Source of the DNA: an uncultured Pelagibacteraceae bacterium
Lineage (GTDB): Bacteria > Pseudomonadota > Alphaproteobacteria > Pelagibacterales > Pelagibacteraceae
Direction of reading: 5' to 3'
DNA: 50,073 nt
Assembly: GCA_902555465.1 (NCBI GenBank)
Contig: CACDSN010000010.1
Location: 1 to 50,073, forward strand
Part shown: in pieces, positions 1-8,385 of the stretch
Layout: every line of letters begins with the position of its first letter
Numbering within the stretch: the first letter of the stretch is position 1
Program-made: the position numbers and the translations under genes
Notes under the pieces: model-generated
The model's database searches: none
Told to the model about the DNA's origin: nothing
What the model saw: only the letters and a program-made list of their open reading frames with translations

Positions 1-28
1 AACAACATTAATTAATTTTATAACAAAT

Positions 29-712
29 TTAATAATCTACATCATTTTTTGCCGCTACTGCTACTACCTCGCTTAAGGTTTTAAGTTTTGATAATTCCTT
101 GATAAAATCTTCATATGATTTATCTTCTTTCAAAACAATATCAAAACTAAGTTTTAAAGATGAATTATCACCAGTAACTTCTGCATTTAATAAGGTAGAT
201 ACCTTACAATATTTCGAAAATATAACATCATAATCCTTCTTACTTTTATCTTTATTGGAATTTTTAGTTCTAAACTGAATTATAAATTCACTTTTAAATA
301 TTGATCCATAATTTGTATAATTCAATATAAAAGCTATCATCGAAATTATAGCTGTACCACTTATTGCTAAAAAGTAATTTCCAGTTCCAGATGCCATGCC
401 TGCTGCTAGTGACCAAAATATATATGCAGTATCTTTTGTATCCTTAACTACAGTTCTAAATCTTATTATTGATAAAGCTCCAACTAGTGCAAATGCTCTA
501 GCTAAATTGTTACCAATAACCATAATCACCATCGCAACGATTACTGCCACAAAAATTGTTGTTAAAACAAAAGATTGAGAGTAGCTTAAACCTTTATGCG
601 TTTGTTTATAAACTAGACTTATTATAAACCCAAGAAAGAAAGCAAATATTAGATTAATTATAATTTCCTGTGGATTGTATACTTCTGCAAATTTAACTGC
701 ATCTAATTCCAT
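29..712 (-). CDS. DUF4956 family membrane protein
   Basis: This 227-residue protein has about four hydrophobic helices in its first 130 residues and a soluble C-terminal half. The motif GALSIIRFRTVVKDTKDTAYIFW (given here in two overlapping parts, GALSIIRFRT and KDTKDTAYIFW) is the hallmark of the DUF4956 family. The biochemical function of this family is unknown; its members are often found beside VTC-type polyphosphate polymerase genes, and the left window edge hides the next gene. It lies about 95 bases downstream of lon on the same strand, so it may be read from its own promoter. The family call is fairly sure, the role is not. Confidence 0.8.
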   Translation of the reverse strand: MELDAVKFAEVYNPQEIIINLIFAFFLGFIISLVYKQTHKGLSYSQSFVLTTIFVAVIVAMVIMVIGNNLARAFALVGALSIIRFRTVVKDTKDTAYIFWSLAAGMASGTGNYFLAISGTAIISMIAFILNYTNYGSIFKSEFIIQFRTKNSNKDKSKKDYDVIFSKYCKVSTLLNAEVTGDNSSLKLSFDIVLKEDKSYEDFIKELSKLKTLSEVVAVAAKNDVDY

Positions 713-806
713 AAAATTTTAATATATTTTAAATACAGAAATTTCAATAAAATAAAATCCTGTTGTATTTAAAGTATTTTAATGTCGAAAATTTAGAAAT
801 ATATTG

Positions 807-3185
807 TTATTGAATACTTGCTTGGGATTTTTCGTCTTTTTTAGATATTTCTACTTCAACCCATTCTGTCTTTTTAAGCTCTTGAGTAAGCGCTAGTTTT
901 AAAACCTCATCAGCAAATTCCACTGGTGTAATTTTGATTTCGTCTATAATTTTTTTAGGAATATCAATTAAATCTTTCTCATTATCTTTAGGAATAAGCA
1001 CTTGTTTTATGCCTGCTCTATGTGCGGCCAATAGTTTTTCTTTTAATCCACCAATTGGTAAAACTTGACCTGTAACTGTTACTTCACCTGTCATTGCAAC
1101 ATCCTTTTTAACTGGATTATTAGTTATTGATGATACAATTGATGTAACCATTGCAATACCTGCTGATGGCCCATCTTTAGGTGTTGCGCCCTCTGGGACA
1201 TGAATATGAAAATCTTTTTTCTCAAATGTTGGTGGTATTATTCCATAGTCCAAACATTTAGATCTGACAAATGATTTTGCTGCTTTCACTGACTCTTGCA
1301 TCACATCGCCTAATTTTCCAGTAATTTGCATTTTACCTCTTCCAGGCATATTAACTGTCTCGATTTTTAATATTTCTCCACCAAACTCGGTCCAAGCTAA
1401 ACCAGTGACAATTCCAATTTTATCTTCAGACTCAACCTCTCCATATTTGAATTTTTTTATACCTAAAAAATCATTAATGTTATCCGGATTAACTAATACT
1501 TTTGTTTCTTCTTGATTGACAATTTTTTTTACTACCTTTCTAGTTATCTTAGATATTTCTCTTTCTAAATTTCTAACACCTGACTCTCTAGTATATGATC
1601 TAATGATTTCACTTATAGTTCCATCTTTAATATCTAGCTCTTTGTCTTTAACTCCATTTTCTTTTATTTGTTTTGGAAGCAAATATTTATTTGCGATATT
1701 AATTTTCTCATCTTCAGTGTATCCTGGAATTCTTATTACTTCCATTCTATCTAGTAATGGCGGAAGAATATTTAATGTATTGGCAGTGGTCACAAACATT
1801 ACATCTGACAAATCATAATCAACTTCAAGATAATGATCATTAAAAGATGTATTTTGTTCAGGATCTAAGGCTTCAAGTAATGCCGATGATGGATCTCCTC
1901 TGTAATCGTTTCCTACTTTATCAATTTCATCTAAAAGTATTAATGGATTTTTTGTTCCAGCCTTTTTCATCATTTGAATTATTTTTCCTGGTAAGGATCC
2001 AATATAAGTTCTTCTATGACCTCTGATTTCAGCCTCATCCCTTACTCCACCTAAAGACATACGTACAAATTGTCTATTAGTAGCTTTAGCAATTGATTTA
2101 CCCAATGATGTTTTTCCTACCCCAGGAGGACCAACTAAACAAAGTATTGGACCTTTGATTTTTTCCATTCTTTTTTGAACTGCTAAAAATTCTATAATTC
2201 TTTCTTTTACTTTCTCAAGACCAAAGTGATCTTCGTCTAAAGTTTTAATTGCGTTGTTAAGGTCAATATCAACTTTATCTTTTTTATACCATGGCAGATC
2301 AACCATCCAATCTAAATAATTTCTAACAACAGTAGCTTCTGCAGACATAGGACTCATATTTTTCAATTTTTTAAGTTCAGATAAACATTTTTTCTCAACC
2401 TCTTTCGGCATTTTAGATTTTAAAATAGATTTTTTTAAATTTGTACTTTCATCTTTTCCATCTTCAATTTCACCAAGTTCCTTTTGAATAGCTTTTAATT
2501 GTTCGTTCAAATAGTATTCTCTTTGAGTTTTTTCCATTTGATTTTTTACTCTTCCTCTAATTCTTTTTTCAACTCCAATTATACTCGTTTCATTTTCCAT
2601 AACTTTAATAACTGAATCTAATCTTTTTTTTACGTTAAAAGTTTCAAATATTTGCTGTTTTTCTGAAATAGTCATATTTAAGTGTGACGCTATATGATCT
2701 ACAATCGAAGAAGGGTCCTTGAGATCTTTAATATTGTTTATTGTTTCAGATGAAATTTTTTTGTTAATAGAAGTAAGTTTTTCTAATCTTCTTAAAGCAA
2801 CTGAACTTAGGGATGTTAAATCCTCATCCTTGTTAATTTCGTCTTTTTGAATTTCATAATCACATTTTATGAATTTTTCATTTTCTACAAAATCTAAGAT
2901 TTTTACCCTTTTTATTCCTTCAACTAAAACTTTAACAGTTCCATCAGGTAATTTTAATAATTGTAAAATTCTACTTTCACATCCATAATTAAAAATATCA
3001 TTTCTTTTTGGATCATCTGTCTCAGAATTTTTTTGAGTAACTAATAAAATTTTCTTTTCTGAGCCCATTACATCATTTAATGCATTAATTGATTTATCTC
3101 TTCCAACGAAAAGCGGTATCACCATGCTTGGAAAAACAACTATGTCTCTTAGAGGTAATAATGGGAGATTCATTTTAACATTCAT
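807..3185 (-). CDS. lon: ATP-dependent protease Lon
   Basis: This is cytoplasmic Lon, a AAA+ serine protease that degrades misfolded and regulatory proteins. At 792 residues it has the usual length. The N-terminal substrate-binding domain (LPLLPLRDIVVFPSMVIPLFVGR) is followed by the AAA+ module, with Walker A GPPGVGKT near residue 352 and Walker B ILLDEIDK. The C-terminal protease domain has the catalytic serine in PKDGPSAGIAM (Ser674) and the partner lysine in GGLKEKLLAA, about 43 residues later. It follows clpX on the same strand after a 58-base gap, so tig, clpP, clpX and lon form the classic order. No heat-shock promoter was recognised. Confidence 0.98.
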   Translation of the reverse strand: MNVKMNLPLLPLRDIVVFPSMVIPLFVGRDKSINALNDVMGSEKKILLVTQKNSETDDPKRNDIFNYGCESRILQLLKLPDGTVKVLVEGIKRVKILDFVENEKFIKCDYEIQKDEINKDEDLTSLSSVALRRLEKLTSINKKISSETINNIKDLKDPSSIVDHIASHLNMTISEKQQIFETFNVKKRLDSVIKVMENETSIIGVEKRIRGRVKNQMEKTQREYYLNEQLKAIQKELGEIEDGKDESTNLKKSILKSKMPKEVEKKCLSELKKLKNMSPMSAEATVVRNYLDWMVDLPWYKKDKVDIDLNNAIKTLDEDHFGLEKVKERIIEFLAVQKRMEKIKGPILCLVGPPGVGKTSLGKSIAKATNRQFVRMSLGGVRDEAEIRGHRRTYIGSLPGKIIQMMKKAGTKNPLILLDEIDKVGNDYRGDPSSALLEALDPEQNTSFNDHYLEVDYDLSDVMFVTTANTLNILPPLLDRMEVIRIPGYTEDEKINIANKYLLPKQIKENGVKDKELDIKDGTISEIIRSYTRESGVRNLEREISKITRKVVKKIVNQEETKVLVNPDNINDFLGIKKFKYGEVESEDKIGIVTGLAWTEFGGEILKIETVNMPGRGKMQITGKLGDVMQESVKAAKSFVRSKCLDYGIIPPTFEKKDFHIHVPEGATPKDGPSAGIAMVTSIVSSITNNPVKKDVAMTGEVTVTGQVLPIGGLKEKLLAAHRAGIKQVLIPKDNEKDLIDIPKKIIDEIKITPVEFADEVLKLALTQELKKTEWVEVEISKKDEKSQASIQ

Positions 3186-3243
3186 TTTTTAAATATGGAT
3201 ATTATAATTAATTTTGCAATAGTTAATTAAGAATTATTAAATT

Positions 3244-4503
3244 TTAGGCTGCTGAGGTCTTTTCTTGCTTAGTTTTGTTTTTAGAATGAACTATTTTTGG
3301 TTCAGATACTCCATTTATTGAGCCTGTGTCAATTATAACCTCTTCTATGTCATTTTGACCAGGAAGGTCAAACATTATTTTTAATAATGCATTTTCTAAA
3401 ATTGATCTCAACCCTCTTGCTCCTGTTTTTTTTGACATTGCTTTGTTTGCTATTTCTTTAACTGACTCATCTTTAAATGTCAGTTTTACACCCTCTAATT
3501 TAAATAGTTCTTGATACTGTTTAATCAAAGAATTTTTAGGTTCTAATAAAATTTGAACGAGTGCTTTCTCATCTAAATCTTCTAAAGTTGCTATAATAGG
3601 GAGTCTTCCAACAAATTCTGGGATCAGGCCATATTTTAGTAAGTCCTCTGGTTCTAAACTTTTCATCCATTCTCCTGTTTTTCTATCTTCAATAGATTTT
3701 ACTTTTGCACCAAATCCTATTGATGAACCTTTGTCTCTTTGTGAAATAATTTTATCCAACCCAGCAAAAGCTCCTCCACAAATAAATAAAATATTTGTTG
3801 TATCTACTTGTAAAAATTCTTGTTGGGGATGTTTTCTTCCACCTTGGGGTGGTACACTAGCAATTGTACCTTCCATAATTTTTAGCAATGCTTGTTGAAC
3901 TCCTTCCCCTGAAACATCTCTAGTAATAGATGGGTTTTCTGTCTTTCTACTAATTTTATCCACTTCATCAATATAAACTATACCTCTTTGTGCTTTCTCT
4001 ACATTGTAGTCTGCTGCTTGTAAAAGTTTTAAAATAATATTCTCAACATCTTCTCCAACATATCCCGCTTCGGTTAAAGTTGTTGCATCAGCCATGGTAA
4101 ATGGAACATCTAAAATTCTAGCAAGTGTTTGGGCTAATAAAGTTTTTCCACATCCTGTTGGGCCTACTAGTAAAATATTTGATTTGGACAGCTCAACATT
4201 TTTTGAACTTTTGTTTTCATAATTTAATCTTTTATAATGATTGTGTACAGCAACTGACAAAACTTTTTTTGCATGATCTTGGCCTATTACATAATCATCT
4301 AAAACTTTACAAATCTCTTTGGGTGATGGTAGACCATCTTGATGTTTTACGAAAGTTTCTTTACTCTCTTCTTTAATAATATCCATACATAGTTCAACAC
4401 ATTCATCGCAGATAAATACAGTTGGTCCTGCAATTAGTTTTCTAACTTCGTGTTGGCTTTTGCCACAAAAAGAACAGTAGAGTATATTTTTATTTGTGCT
4501 CAT
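3244..4503 (-). CDS. clpX: ClpX, ATPase subunit of the ClpXP protease
   Basis: ClpX unfolds tagged proteins and feeds them to ClpP. The 419 residues have full family length. The N-terminal C4 zinc finger (CSFCGKSQ ... CDECVELC) is followed by a AAA+ domain with Walker A GPTGCGKT, Walker [10 protein letters not shown] and the [10 protein letters not shown] sensor region. It lies 90 bases downstream of clpP on the same strand. Its leader holds a 13-base imperfect palindrome that also occurs in front of clpP, and no strong Shine-Dalgarno sequence is visible. Confidence 0.98.
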   Translation of the reverse strand: MSTNKNILYCSFCGKSQHEVRKLIAGPTVFICDECVELCMDIIKEESKETFVKHQDGLPSPKEICKVLDDYVIGQDHAKKVLSVAVHNHYKRLNYENKSSKNVELSKSNILLVGPTGCGKTLLAQTLARILDVPFTMADATTLTEAGYVGEDVENIILKLLQAADYNVEKAQRGIVYIDEVDKISRKTENPSITRDVSGEGVQQALLKIMEGTIASVPPQGGRKHPQQEFLQVDTTNILFICGGAFAGLDKIISQRDKGSSIGFGAKVKSIEDRKTGEWMKSLEPEDLLKYGLIPEFVGRLPIIATLEDLDEKALVQILLEPKNSLIKQYQELFKLEGVKLTFKDESVKEIANKAMSKKTGARGLRSILENALLKIMFDLPGQNDIEEVIIDTGSINGVSEPKIVHSKNKTKQEKTSAA

Positions 4504-4512
4504 AATTTTTTA

Positions 4513-4525
4513 TAACGAATCATTA
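4513..4525. promoter_or_regulatory. 13-base inverted repeat in clpX leader
   Basis: The plus strand reads TAACGAATCATTA, a near-perfect 6-1-6 inverted repeat 9 bases upstream of the clpX start codon. It differs at one base from the repeat in front of clpP (5207-5219). The shared sequence and position suggest a protein operator or a short RNA hairpin acting on both genes. The function is inferred. Confidence 0.45.
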
Positions 4526-4593
4526 TGACTACATTATTACATTAGTATATCTTATATCAAGTACAGGTTGTTTGTATGTCAATATATTGATGA

Positions 4594-5202
4594 CTATTCC
4601 CTTTTAGACACTACTTTATCCACAAGACCAAATTCTTTTGCAGCATCTGGTGTCATAAAATTGTCTCTTTCTAAAGCAGATTTAATTTCATCAACAGATT
4701 TACCTGTATGCTTTGAATAAATTTCGTTTAATCTTTTCTTCAAAGATAAAACTTCATTTGCATGAATTTCAATATCAGTTGCTTGTCCTTGAAAACCTGC
4801 TGATGGTTGATGAACCATTATTCTAGAATTTGGTAAAGAAAATCTTTTCCCTTTTGTACCTGCAGATAATAAAAAAGATCCCATGCTCGCAGCTTGACCA
4901 ATACATAAAGTAGAGACATCTGGTTTTATGTATTGCATTGTATCATAAATTCCTAAGCCAGACGTAACTAGTCCACCAGGGCTGTTAATATAAAGATAAA
5001 CATCTTTTTTTGGGTCTTCGGACTCTAAAAATAATAGTTGTGCAGTTACAAGTGATGCAATGTGATCATTAATTGGTCCTACTACAAAAACAATTCTTTC
5101 TTTTAAAAGTCTTGAATAAATATCAAAGGCTCTTTCACCCCTGCTGGTTTGTTCAACCACCATTGGTATTAAAGCATTCATATGTTCATCTATCTTTGTC
5201 AT
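4594..5202 (-). CDS. clpP: ClpP, proteolytic subunit of ClpXP
   Basis: ClpP is the serine peptidase barrel that pairs with ClpX. The 202 residues fit the family. Ser106 lies in [13 protein letters not shown] and His131 in [11 protein letters not shown], with the usual 25-residue spacing. The aspartate of the triad is expected near residue 180 ([16 protein letters not shown]). The gene starts 36 bases after tig ends and sits upstream of clpX. Its leader has almost no room for a ribosome binding site, being occupied by a 13-base palindrome. Confidence 0.98.
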   Translation of the reverse strand: MTKIDEHMNALIPMVVEQTSRGERAFDIYSRLLKERIVFVVGPINDHIASLVTAQLLFLESEDPKKDVYLYINSPGGLVTSGLGIYDTMQYIKPDVSTLCIGQAASMGSFLLSAGTKGKRFSLPNSRIMVHQPSAGFQGQATDIEIHANEVLSLKKRLNEIYSKHTGKSVDEIKSALERDNFMTPDAAKEFGLVDKVVSKRE

Positions 5203-5206
5203 GTCT

Positions 5207-5219
5207 TAACGAATCGTTA
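5207..5219. promoter_or_regulatory. 13-base palindrome in clpP leader
   Basis: TAACGAATCGTTA is a perfect 6-1-6 inverted repeat, 4 bases upstream of the clpP ATG. A one-mismatch copy precedes clpX. Its closeness to the start codon would let a bound protein or an RNA hairpin block translation initiation. The sequence is seen directly; the regulatory role is inferred. Confidence 0.5.
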
Positions 5220-5238
5220 GCTTTTATACAACTTAGGA

Positions 5239-6672
5239 TTACTTTTTGCTAACTTTTTTTGTTTTTTTAGATGTAGTTTTTTTAGATGTAGTTGTTTTTT
5301 TTGGTTTTGTAGCCGATTTAGTATGTTTTTTTTCTTTTAGGTCGTCTTTGGTTTTGAGCTTTGAAGTTTCTTTAATTGATTTTTCATTTTCTGCTTTTAA
5401 TATTTTTTCGGCTTCATCTTTTGTAATTTCTTTTATATTAGATTTTGCTTGTTTTTTTATTTCACTAATAATTTTTTCCTCATAAATTGAACCTCTAAGA
5501 CTGGCAATAGCACTTGGATTTTTTTCATAATATTCTTTAACCATTTTTTCTTGTCCTGGCATCATCCGAAATTGCTTTTGTATTTCGGAATTTAATTCTT
5601 GTTCAGTAACTATAATTTTATTTTTTTGACCAAATTCATTTAAAATCAAACCTGTTTTAATTCTTTTTTTTGCTTGTGCTTCTAAGTTTGACTTATTTTG
5701 CTTTATTTCTTCCTCTTTCATTCCATGAGATAAAACATTTACCTCTTGATCTATAAGTTCTTTTGGAACTTCATCAATTTTAATTTTATCTAATTGATCT
5801 AAAATTTGATTTTTTGACAACATATTTAATGAATTTTTATATTCATCATTAATTTGTTTTGTAATTAATTGTTTTAAGTCGTTCAAATCTTTTGCTCCTA
5901 AATTTTTTGCAAATTGGTCATCTACTTCTACTTTATGATTTTTTTGTATTTTTAATATTTTACATTCGAATATTGCGTTTTTATTTGCCATTTGTTTTTC
6001 AGGAAAGTTTTCTGGCAGTTTAATTTCAACTTTTTTTGTTTCATTTTTCTTCACTCCTATTAGTTGATGATCAAAACCTTTAATGAATAAATCTTTTCCT
6101 ATAATAAGCTGTGTATTTTTTCCTTCATTGCCTTTAAAATCTTTACCATTTGATTGAGCTTTGTAGTCAAATATAATTAAATCACCTTTGCTTGATTTGT
6201 AATTTTCATCTGTGTCTTTAAAATTATTCTGTGTTTTTGCAATTTGATCTATTCGTTCGTCTGAGTACTTTTTGTCAATTTTAACATTATATTCGTCAAA
6301 TTTTATATTTTGAAGTTGTTTAGTATCAATTTTCGGTAATTCTGTAACTGAAATCACATATTCTAAATCTTTTCCTTCTCCGTATTTTTTTAAATCTATT
6401 TTTGGCTGTGTGGCGGGTCTTATTTTATTTTCTTCTAGTGCTTTATTTGAGGTATCTTTTAAAACTTTATCCAGAACCTCCCCCATAATTACATCACCGA
6501 ATTGTCTTTTTAAAATTTCTCTTGGAGCTTTACCTGGTCTAAAGCCTTTTAATGTATAGTTTTTCCTAACTTCTTCATATCTTTGTTCAAGATGCTCATT
6601 CATTGTCTTTTTATCTACAATGACTTTGATATCTTTTCCTAAACCTTTTTTATTTTCAATTGTTACTTTCAT
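5239..6672 (-). CDS. tig: Trigger factor (ribosome-associated chaperone and prolyl isomerase)
   Basis: Trigger factor binds nascent chains at the ribosome exit. I place the start at the ATG at 6672 (MKVTIENKKG), giving 477 residues. An upstream ATG at 6711 lies inside the tRNA-Leu gene and adds residues with no family resemblance. The ribosome-docking signature GFRPGKAP falls near residue 45, followed by an FKBP-type domain (GDLIIFDYKA ... GFDHQLIGVKKNE) and the helical C-terminal chaperone arms. The last 35 or so residues are an unusual lysine/threonine/serine tail with repeated KKTTSKK-like units. The gene heads the tig-clpP-clpX-lon cluster. Confidence 0.96.
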   Translation of the reverse strand: MKVTIENKKGLGKDIKVIVDKKTMNEHLEQRYEEVRKNYTLKGFRPGKAPREILKRQFGDVIMGEVLDKVLKDTSNKALEENKIRPATQPKIDLKKYGEGKDLEYVISVTELPKIDTKQLQNIKFDEYNVKIDKKYSDERIDQIAKTQNNFKDTDENYKSSKGDLIIFDYKAQSNGKDFKGNEGKNTQLIIGKDLFIKGFDHQLIGVKKNETKKVEIKLPENFPEKQMANKNAIFECKILKIQKNHKVEVDDQFAKNLGAKDLNDLKQLITKQINDEYKNSLNMLSKNQILDQLDKIKIDEVPKELIDQEVNVLSHGMKEEEIKQNKSNLEAQAKKRIKTGLILNEFGQKNKIIVTEQELNSEIQKQFRMMPGQEKMVKEYYEKNPSAIASLRGSIYEEKIISEIKKQAKSNIKEITKDEAEKILKAENEKSIKETSKLKTKDDLKEKKHTKSATKPKKTTTSKKTTSKKTKKVSKK

Positions 6673-6681
6673 ATTATTTTG

Positions 6682-6766
6682 TGGTAGGGCGAAAAGGACT
6701 CGAACCTTCACCGATTGCTCGACTGGTTCCTAAGACCAGCGCGTCTACCAATTCCGCCATCGCCCC
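6682..6766 (-). tRNA. tRNA-Leu(UAG)
   Basis: The minus strand folds into a complete class II tRNA. The acceptor arm is GGGGCGA paired with TCGCCCT, the T-arm contains GGTTCGAGTCC, and there is a long variable arm. The anticodon stem CTGGT/ACCAG encloses loop CTTAGGA, with anticodon TAG at plus-strand positions 6730-6732, which reads CUA-type leucine codons. The CCA end is encoded (6682-6684). The gene ends only 9 bases before the trigger factor start, so the tRNA and tig are probably transcribed together and separated by tRNA processing. Confidence 0.97.
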
Positions 6767-6849
6767 AGTTTAATATGCAGCTTTATATATTATTGAAGTT
6801 ATTTGTCCAATTAGAATAATAGTGTAAATATAGTATAAAAATTAAAAAA

Positions 6850-7098
6850 ATGACAGTTTCACCTTGCATAAGCATTTGTAGAACAGACCCTGTTACAGGT
6901 TATTGTTATGGATGTGGTAGAAGTAGCGAAGATAAGATAAAATGGAAAGATCCAAATACAACCGAGGAATGGAAAATAGTTAACTTAAAAACTATTAGAT
7001 CTAGAATGACAGGTTGGCAATTAGAAAGTTTTAATGAATCTTACGAACATAAGTTAAAAAATGGAACTTCATTATTTAAAAAAGTGAACCAAAAGTAA
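6850..7098 (+). CDS. DUF1289 family small Cys-rich protein
   Basis: An 82-residue protein with the DUF1289 pattern SPCISICRTDPVTGYCYGCGRS, four cysteines that probably bind zinc or an iron-sulfur centre, followed by an EEWKIV segment near residue 38. The biochemical role of the family is not established. It is followed by a small membrane protein gene starting one base after its stop codon, so the two are likely co-transcribed. It is divergent from the tRNA/tig transcript. Confidence 0.85.
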   Translation: MTVSPCISICRTDPVTGYCYGCGRSSEDKIKWKDPNTTEEWKIVNLKTIRSRMTGWQLESFNESYEHKLKNGTSLFKKVNQK

Positions 7099-7099
7099 A

Positions 7100-7267
7100 A
7101 TGAGTAAAACTACTATAGCGATTATTGTTTATGTTTTGGGCCTAATTTTTGGTGCTTTGGTATTAGATTTGTGGAGCGCTGAAACAAGCCCCAAAGCCCT
7201 TCTTGGAATGATTTGGACAGCTTTATTTCTTATAGCTCTATATTTTGTAGAATTCAAAAACAAATAG
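7100..7267 (+). CDS. Small two-helix membrane protein
   Basis: A 55-residue ORF, MSKTTIAIIVYVLGLIFGAL to YFVEFKNK, with two predicted transmembrane helices (about residues 5-24 and 34-51) linked by a short polar loop. Its ATG comes one base after the stop of the DUF1289 gene, which argues for translational coupling and for a real gene. I do not recognise a family. Confidence 0.65.
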   Translation: MSKTTIAIIVYVLGLIFGALVLDLWSAETSPKALLGMIWTALFLIALYFVEFKNK

Positions 7268-7350
7268 CCAAGAAATTAAAGCAGTATAACTTAAAAATTT
7301 TCAAATTTATCAGTTGAATAATAATAAATTCAATTATAATTTGCGAACTC

Positions 7351-8385
7351 GTGAGAATTGAAGAAGAACTTAAACTGGATTATTCTGACGTATTATTTAG
7401 GCCTAAAAGAAGTACTTTGTCGAGCCGAAAAGACGTAGATCTTAATAGAACATACAAATTCAAATACAGCAGAAATGAGTGGTCAGGCGTACCTATTATG
7501 GCTGCTAATATGGATGGTGTTGGTGAGTTAGGTATAGCTGATGCATTATCTGCAAATGAGATGGTTACATGTTTAACAAAACAGCATGATGTAAAAAAAT
7601 TATCAAAATACAAAAACCTAAAAAAAAATTATAAAAATATTGCATTAAGTATTGGTATAAAAAAAGAGGATTTTGATAATTTAGATAAGATTTTAAAAGA
7701 GTATAGTTTTTTTAAATTTATTTGTATTGATGTTGCTAACGGATACTCAGAGCACTTTAGTAGTTTTCTAAAAAAAGTAAGGGATAAATATCCAACAAAA
7801 ACGCTAATAGCAGGAAATGTTGTTACAGCTGACATGACACAAGAGTTAATACTTAGCGGGGCAGATATAGTTAAAGTAGGTATCGGACCTGGAAGTGTTT
7901 GTACAACAAGAATTCAAACAGGAGTTGGTTATCCACAACTAAGCGCTGTAATAGAATGTGCTGATGCTGCTCACGGTTTAGGTGCACATATTATTGCTGA
8001 CGGAGGTTGCACATGTCCTGGTGATGTTGCAAAAGCTTTTGGTGGAGGTGCAGATTTTGTAATGCTTGGAGGAATGTTTGCTGGACATGACGAGGGAAGT
8101 GGAAAGGTAGTTAAATCAAATGGATCAAAATATATTGAATTTTATGGTTCAAGTTCGGATACTGCAAATAAAAAACATTATGGTGGATTATCAAGTTACA
8201 GAAGTAGCGAGGGTAGAACTGTGAGAGTTAAATACAGAGGAAAAATTAAAGACACAATATTAAATATTCTTGGAGGATTAAGAAGCAGCTGTACTTATGT
8301 TGGAGCGCCTTCTCTTAAACAATTAAGCAAATGTACAACTTTTGTAAGAGTTACAAAACAATTTAACGATACTTTTGTTAAATAA
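7351..8385 (+). CDS. guaC: GMP reductase
   Basis: GuaC converts GMP to IMP with NADPH, releasing ammonia, in purine salvage. The 344 residues match the usual length. The IMPDH/GMPR barrel shows the catalytic loop GPGSVCTTR with Cys184, the phosphate site IADGGCTCPGDVAKAFGGGAD and the FVMLGGMFAGHDE segment. The absence of a CBS insert and the C-terminal GGLRSSCTYVGA favour GMP reductase over IMP dehydrogenase. It starts with GTG and has no clear Shine-Dalgarno. Its stop codon abuts the stop codon of the convergent flavoprotein gene with no base between them. Confidence 0.93.
   Translation: MRIEEELKLDYSDVLFRPKRSTLSSRKDVDLNRTYKFKYSRNEWSGVPIMAANMDGVGELGIADALSANEMVTCLTKQHDVKKLSKYKNLKKNYKNIALSIGIKKEDFDNLDKILKEYSFFKFICIDVANGYSEHFSSFLKKVRDKYPTKTLIAGNVVTADMTQELILSGADIVKVGIGPGSVCTTRIQTGVGYPQLSAVIECADAAHGLGAHIIADGGCTCPGDVAKAFGGGADFVMLGGMFAGHDEGSGKVVKSNGSKYIEFYGSSSDTANKKHYGGLSSYRSSEGRTVRVKYRGKIKDTILNILGGLRSSCTYVGAPSLKQLSKCTTFVRVTKQFNDTFVK

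Noticed and set aside
3186-3243. Copy of the clp palindrome before lon
   Set aside because: I looked for TAACGAATCRTTA in the lon leader and found none.
6673-6711. N-terminal extension of trigger factor
   Set aside because: The extra codons lie largely within tRNA-Leu and have no Tig resemblance; the ATG at 6672 gives the family N-terminus.
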